Shown: piece by piece, positions 4,958-7,464 of the stretch
How the letters are laid out: every line of letters begins with the position of its first letter
Position numbering within the stretch: the stretch's first letter is position 1
Origin: an uncultured Collinsella sp.
Lineage (GTDB): Bacteria > Actinomycetota > Coriobacteriia > Coriobacteriales > Coriobacteriaceae
Length of the DNA stretch: 7,464 nucleotides
Assembly: GCA_900754745.1 (NCBI GenBank)
Contig: CAAEEB010000020.1
Location: forward strand, 1 to 7,464
Reading direction: 5' to 3'
Position numbers and translations under genes: made by a program
Notes under the pieces: generated by a model
Database searches by the model: none
What the model was told of the DNA's origin: nothing
Seen by the model: only the letters and a program-made list of their open reading frames with translations

Positions 4958-5020
4958 TTGCGGTGAAATAAAGATTGATTTTGGCTTCTACCAGGCAAGA
5001 CAGTCCGTATTTCACCGCAA
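4958..5020. repeat. 63-bp palindromic intergenic repeat, copy 2
   Basis: The arms 4958-4977 and 5001-5020 are inverted repeats (17 of 20 positions, including 13 uninterrupted outer pairs) around a 23-bp centre. The right arm is identical to that of copy 1 (246-265). This copy ends 26 bp before the dhuI start codon and about 10 bp before its ribosome-binding site, so its hairpin could affect dhuI translation or transcription read-through from dhuD. Confidence 0.8.
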
Positions 5021-5046
5021 GTTAGAAATAGGAAAGGTATTTCGCA

Positions 5047-5688
5047 ATGAAGATCGCTCTCATCAACGAGAACTCCCAGAACTCCAAGAACCCCATGATC
5101 GAGGCTGCCCTCAAGAAGGTCGTCGAGCCCATGGGCCACACCGTCTTTAACTACGGCATGTACGCCGACGCCGACTCCAAGCCCCTCACCTACGTTCAGA
5201 ACGGCATCCTGGCGGCCGTGCTCCTCAACTCCGGCGCTGCCGACTACGTCGTGACCGGCTGCGGCACTGGCGAGGGCGCCATGCTCGCCTGCAACTCCTT
5301 CCCCGGCGTGCTGTGCGGCCACGTTGCCGACCCGCTCGACGCCTACACCTTTGCCCAGGTCAATGACGGCAACGCCGTCGCCATGCCCTTCGCTCTTAAG
5401 AACGGCTGGGGCCAGGAGCTCAACCTCGAGTACACCTTCGAGAAGCTCTTTGGCTTTGGTTCGGGCAACGGCTACCCCGCCGAGCGTGTTGAGCCCGAGC
5501 AGCGCAACAAGAAGATCCTCGACGGCGTGCGCGCTGTGACCATGCGTCCGCTCGTCGACGTCCTGGGCGAGATCGACCAGGACCTGGTGAAGGGCGCCCT
5601 GGCTGGCGAGCACTTCCAGGAGTACTTCTTCGCCAACGCCACCGATGAGGCCATCATCGCCAAGGTCAAGGAGCTCCTGAGTCTCTAA
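5047..5688 (+). CDS. dhuI: RpiB/LacAB-family isomerase, DhuI type
   Basis: A 213-residue protein of the RpiB/LacA/LacB sugar-phosphate isomerase fold. The signature VTGCGTGEGAMLACNSFPGV (69-88) carries the cysteine (Cys72) and glycine loop matching the catalytic Cys region of RpiB. It is longer than RpiB (about 150 residues), with a C-terminal extension rich in aromatic residues (QEYFFANATDE) as in streptococcal DhuI. DhuI isomerises 4-deoxy-L-threo-5-hexosulose uronate, formed from unsaturated glucuronic or iduronic acid, to 3-deoxy-D-glycero-2,5-hexodiulosonate, the substrate of DhuD. The start follows AGGAAAGG at 5030-5037. It is probably co-transcribed with dhuD despite the 232-bp structured gap, and ends at a strong terminator. 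The family is sure; the substrate rests on similarity and the pairing with dhuD. Unsaturated glucuronyl hydrolase, KDG kinase and aldolase genes are not in the window. Confidence 0.88.
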   Translation: MKIALINENSQNSKNPMIEAALKKVVEPMGHTVFNYGMYADADSKPLTYVQNGILAAVLLNSGAADYVVTGCGTGEGAMLACNSFPGVLCGHVADPLDAYTFAQVNDGNAVAMPFALKNGWGQELNLEYTFEKLFGFGSGNGYPAERVEPEQRNKKILDGVRAVTMRPLVDVLGEIDQDLVKGALAGEHFQEYFFANATDEAIIAKVKELLSL

Positions 5689-5714
5689 TCGCACGACTCA
5701 TTGCAGCTAACGCA

Positions 5715-5754
5715 AGCGGTGGTCGTCCCACGTACGGGACGACCACCGCTTTTT
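5715..5754 (+). terminator. Rho-independent terminator of dhuDI
   Basis: A perfect 15-bp stem (5715-5729 with 5736-5750), a 6-nt loop ACGTAC and a T-run at 5750-5754, 27 bp after the dhuI stop codon. On the minus strand the same hairpin has only a poor T-run, so its use by the convergent oxidoreductase gene is less certain. Confidence 0.93.
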
Positions 5755-5806
5755 GCTATCTACCGACTGACGCCACGGGGACAGGCCCCATGCACCAAGG
5801 GGTTAA

Positions 5807-7464
5807 CTAGAGCTCGCAGGCAACCCTGTAGCCATCGCCGATGGCGTCGCGGATGTTGCCGCACTTCTGGGCATCGCCCAGCACGTGGGTGGCAATGCCG
5901 GCAGCGGCAAGGTCGTCGGCCAACTTGGTATTGGGACGATAGCCCATGGCAAGCACCAGCGTATCGGCATCGGCGATGGTATGGACCTCGCCGTCCTTTT
6001 CGTAGCTGATGGTGTCCTCGGTAATCTCGGTCACCTTGGCCTCGGTCAGCACGTGAACGCCCTTGGAGAGCATGCGCGTGATGAGCACCGCGCGACCGGC
6101 ACCGCCCTCGTTGGCGGCGAGCGTCTTAGTCATCTCGATGACGGTGACGTCGCGGTTGGCCGGCGACAGGTCGTTGACCAGCGGGGCCAGGTAGTCGGCC
6201 GTCTCGCAGCCAACGGTGCCGCCGCCCACGATGACGATCTTCTTGCCCGGGAAAGCCTTGCCACCCAGCAGGTCGTCGGCCGTCATAACCTGCTTAAAGC
6301 CCTGCATGAATGCCGGAGCGATGGGCTCGGCACCATAAGCCAGGACGACCTCGTAGCCCGCGTAGTCACGCTGAATGTCCTCGGCAGTAAGCTCGGTGCC
6401 AAATACGCACTTCACGCCCGCCTCAGCAAGACGGCGATACTGGTACTTGATCACGCGGGTGAGTTCCTGCTTTGCCGGCGGAACGGCCGCGATGCGCATC
6501 TCGCCACCCGGTGCGTCCTGCTTATCCACGAGCACCACGTTGTGGCCGCGCTTGGCGGAAATGTAGGCAGCCTCCATGCCCGCAGGACCAGCGCCCACAA
6601 CGAGCACGTTCTTGGCCTCGGCGGCAGGCTCGTAGCCAGCCTCGTCGCGCTCCACGTCCGGGTTGACGGTACAGGAGATGCGCTTGCCGAACATGATGCC
6701 GTTCAGGCAGCGCAGGCAGCCGATGCAGGGGCGAATATCGTCGGCATTACCAGATGCGGCCTTATTGCAGAACTCGGCATCGCACAGATTGGCGCGGCCC
6801 ATCATGCAAATGTCGGCAGCGCCGTCCTCGATCAGCTCCTCGGCAATCCAGGCCTCGTTGATACGGCCGACGGTGGCGACGGGAATGTTGACGTGCTTTT
6901 TGATCTCGCGCGAGCAGGCGGCGTGCGAGGCCTGCTGCGTGCCGGCAGCGGGAATCGCAGAGCCGCGCTTGATGGTGGTGCCGCCCGAGACATGAATCAT
7001 GTCGACGCCGGCCTTCTCCAGGCGACGCGAGACGTAGATCATGTCGTTGAGGGTCAGACCGCCGTCGGTGTACTCATCGCCCGAGATGCGGACGTCGATG
7101 ATAAAGTCCTTGCCGCAGCGCTCGCGAATCTCGGCGATGACCTCGAGCAGGAAGCGCATGCGGGCGTCGAGCGAGCCGCCGTACTCATCGGTGCGCTTGT
7201 TGTAGAGCGGAGTCAAAAAGCCGCCGAGCATACCGTGGGCGTGCGCCGCATGGACTTCGACGCCGTCGACGCCAGCCTTCTGCATACGCACGGCAGCGTC
7301 GCCAAACTGATGCGTGAGCTCGTGGATTTCATCGACCGTGATAGGACGCGGCGCCTCGCGGGCATAGGACGGGCCCACAAAGGACGGAGCGATCAGGCGC
7401 GGCGTGCCCGGAATGTTAAAGGCCATGTAGGCGGGGTGGAAGAGCTGCGGCATGATCTTGCAGC
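5807..7464 (-). CDS. FAD/FMN/[4Fe-4S] oxidoreductase, 2,4-dienoyl-CoA reductase (OYE) family, 5' end outside window
   Basis: The frame stays open to the window edge. The residues before the ATG at 7453 (CKI before MPQLFH) match the inner barrel sequence of the family, so about 100 N-terminal residues are missing from view and 7453 is not the true start. Numbering from that Met, the TIM-barrel flavin domain holds VHAAHAHGML (67-76) and NKRTDEYGGSL (85-95). The iron-sulfur cysteines are C243, C246, C249 and C261, followed by TVNP. An FAD-binding GAGPAG lies at 287-292 and an NAD(P)H-binding GGGTVG at 410-415. Such enzymes reduce activated C=C bonds using NAD(P)H, passing electrons through FAD, the cluster and FMN. 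Relatives include 2,4-dienoyl-CoA reductase, BaiH/BaiCD and other gut enoate reductases; the substrate cannot be told. The cysteine spacing (x2, x2, x11) and the Met in the usual HGY position are variants. Convergent with dhuI. Confidence 0.92.
   Translation of the reverse strand, partial: CKIMPQLFHPAYMAFNIPGTPRLIAPSFVGPSYAREAPRPITVDEIHELTHQFGDAAVRMQKAGVDGVEVHAAHAHGMLGGFLTPLYNKRTDEYGGSLDARMRFLLEVIAEIRERCGKDFIIDVRISGDEYTDGGLTLNDMIYVSRRLEKAGVDMIHVSGGTTIKRGSAIPAAGTQQASHAACSREIKKHVNIPVATVGRINEAWIAEELIEDGAADICMMGRANLCDAEFCNKAASGNADDIRPCIGCLRCLNGIMFGKRISCTVNPDVERDEAGYEPAAEAKNVLVVGAGPAGMEAAYISAKRGHNVVLVDKQDAPGGEMRIAAVPPAKQELTRVIKYQYRRLAEAGVKCVFGTELTAEDIQRDYAGYEVVLAYGAEPIAPAFMQGFKQVMTADDLLGGKAFPGKKIVIVGGGTVGCETADYLAPLVNDLSPANRDVTVIEMTKTLAANEGGAGRAVLITRMLSKGVHVLTEAKVTEITEDTISYEKDGEVHTIADADTLVLAMGYRPNTKLADDLAAAGIATHVLGDAQKCGNIRDAIGDGYRVACEL

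Noticed and set aside
4951..5694. Long minus-strand open frame (247 codons) opposite dhuI
   Set aside because: Antisense shadow of the RpiB-like gene; low-complexity residues and no recognisable motif.
5771..5806. GGGG...CCCC dyad between the terminator and the oxidoreductase stop codon
   Set aside because: Only four pairs with a short loop and no T-run; too weak to call a terminator or element.

Overview
The window looks like chromosomal DNA of a high-GC gut actinobacterium, most likely Collinsella or a close coriobacterial relative. This is inferred from codon use, the recurring GAAAGGA ribosome-binding sites (before 720, 1211 and 4005) and the gene types. There was no database search. It holds five protein genes, one gene remnant and an unusually large amount of intergenic structure.

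Positions 1-1900: a HIT-family nucleotide-binding protein (minus strand) and a YczE/YitT-like membrane protein (plus strand) diverge from a dense control region. That region has two LacI-type operators that are exact reverse complements of each other (829-842, 954-967), a perfect 16-bp palindrome between them (885-900), candidate divergent promoters, and a long leader before the membrane gene. The leader folds into three hairpins, the last followed by a T-run.

Positions 1900-3550: a self-contained, AT-richer block. It has seven 10-bp tandem repeats, a hairpin, a minus-strand COG2865-type regulator (AlbA_2 + HATPase_c_4 + winged helix), a nine-copy motif array of alternating orientation over its promoter, and a strong terminator-like hairpin. 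It abuts the C-terminal remnant of a GntR/FadR-type (FCD) regulator at 3606-3845, so it may have been inserted next to, or replaced part of, that regulator.

Positions 3850-5755: a two-gene catabolic unit. An SDR dehydrogenase of the DhuD/gluconate 5-dehydrogenase type is followed by an RpiB/LacAB-fold isomerase of the DhuI type. Together they fit conversion of the unsaturated uronic acids released from glycosaminoglycans (or pectin) to 2-keto-3-deoxygluconate. The upstream promoter carries the same GTGAACGTTCAC operator, followed by a T-tract and a TATACT -10, as the HIT/membrane-protein region, so one regulator may link both loci. The intergenic gap holds a ~98-nt nested hairpin and a 63-bp palindromic repeat; a second copy of the 63-bp repeat lies at 203-265. 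A textbook terminator ends the unit.

Positions 5807-7464: the C-terminal part of a large flavin/iron-sulfur oxidoreductase of the 2,4-dienoyl-CoA reductase/Old Yellow Enzyme family on the minus strand, converging on the dhu genes and cut by the window edge.
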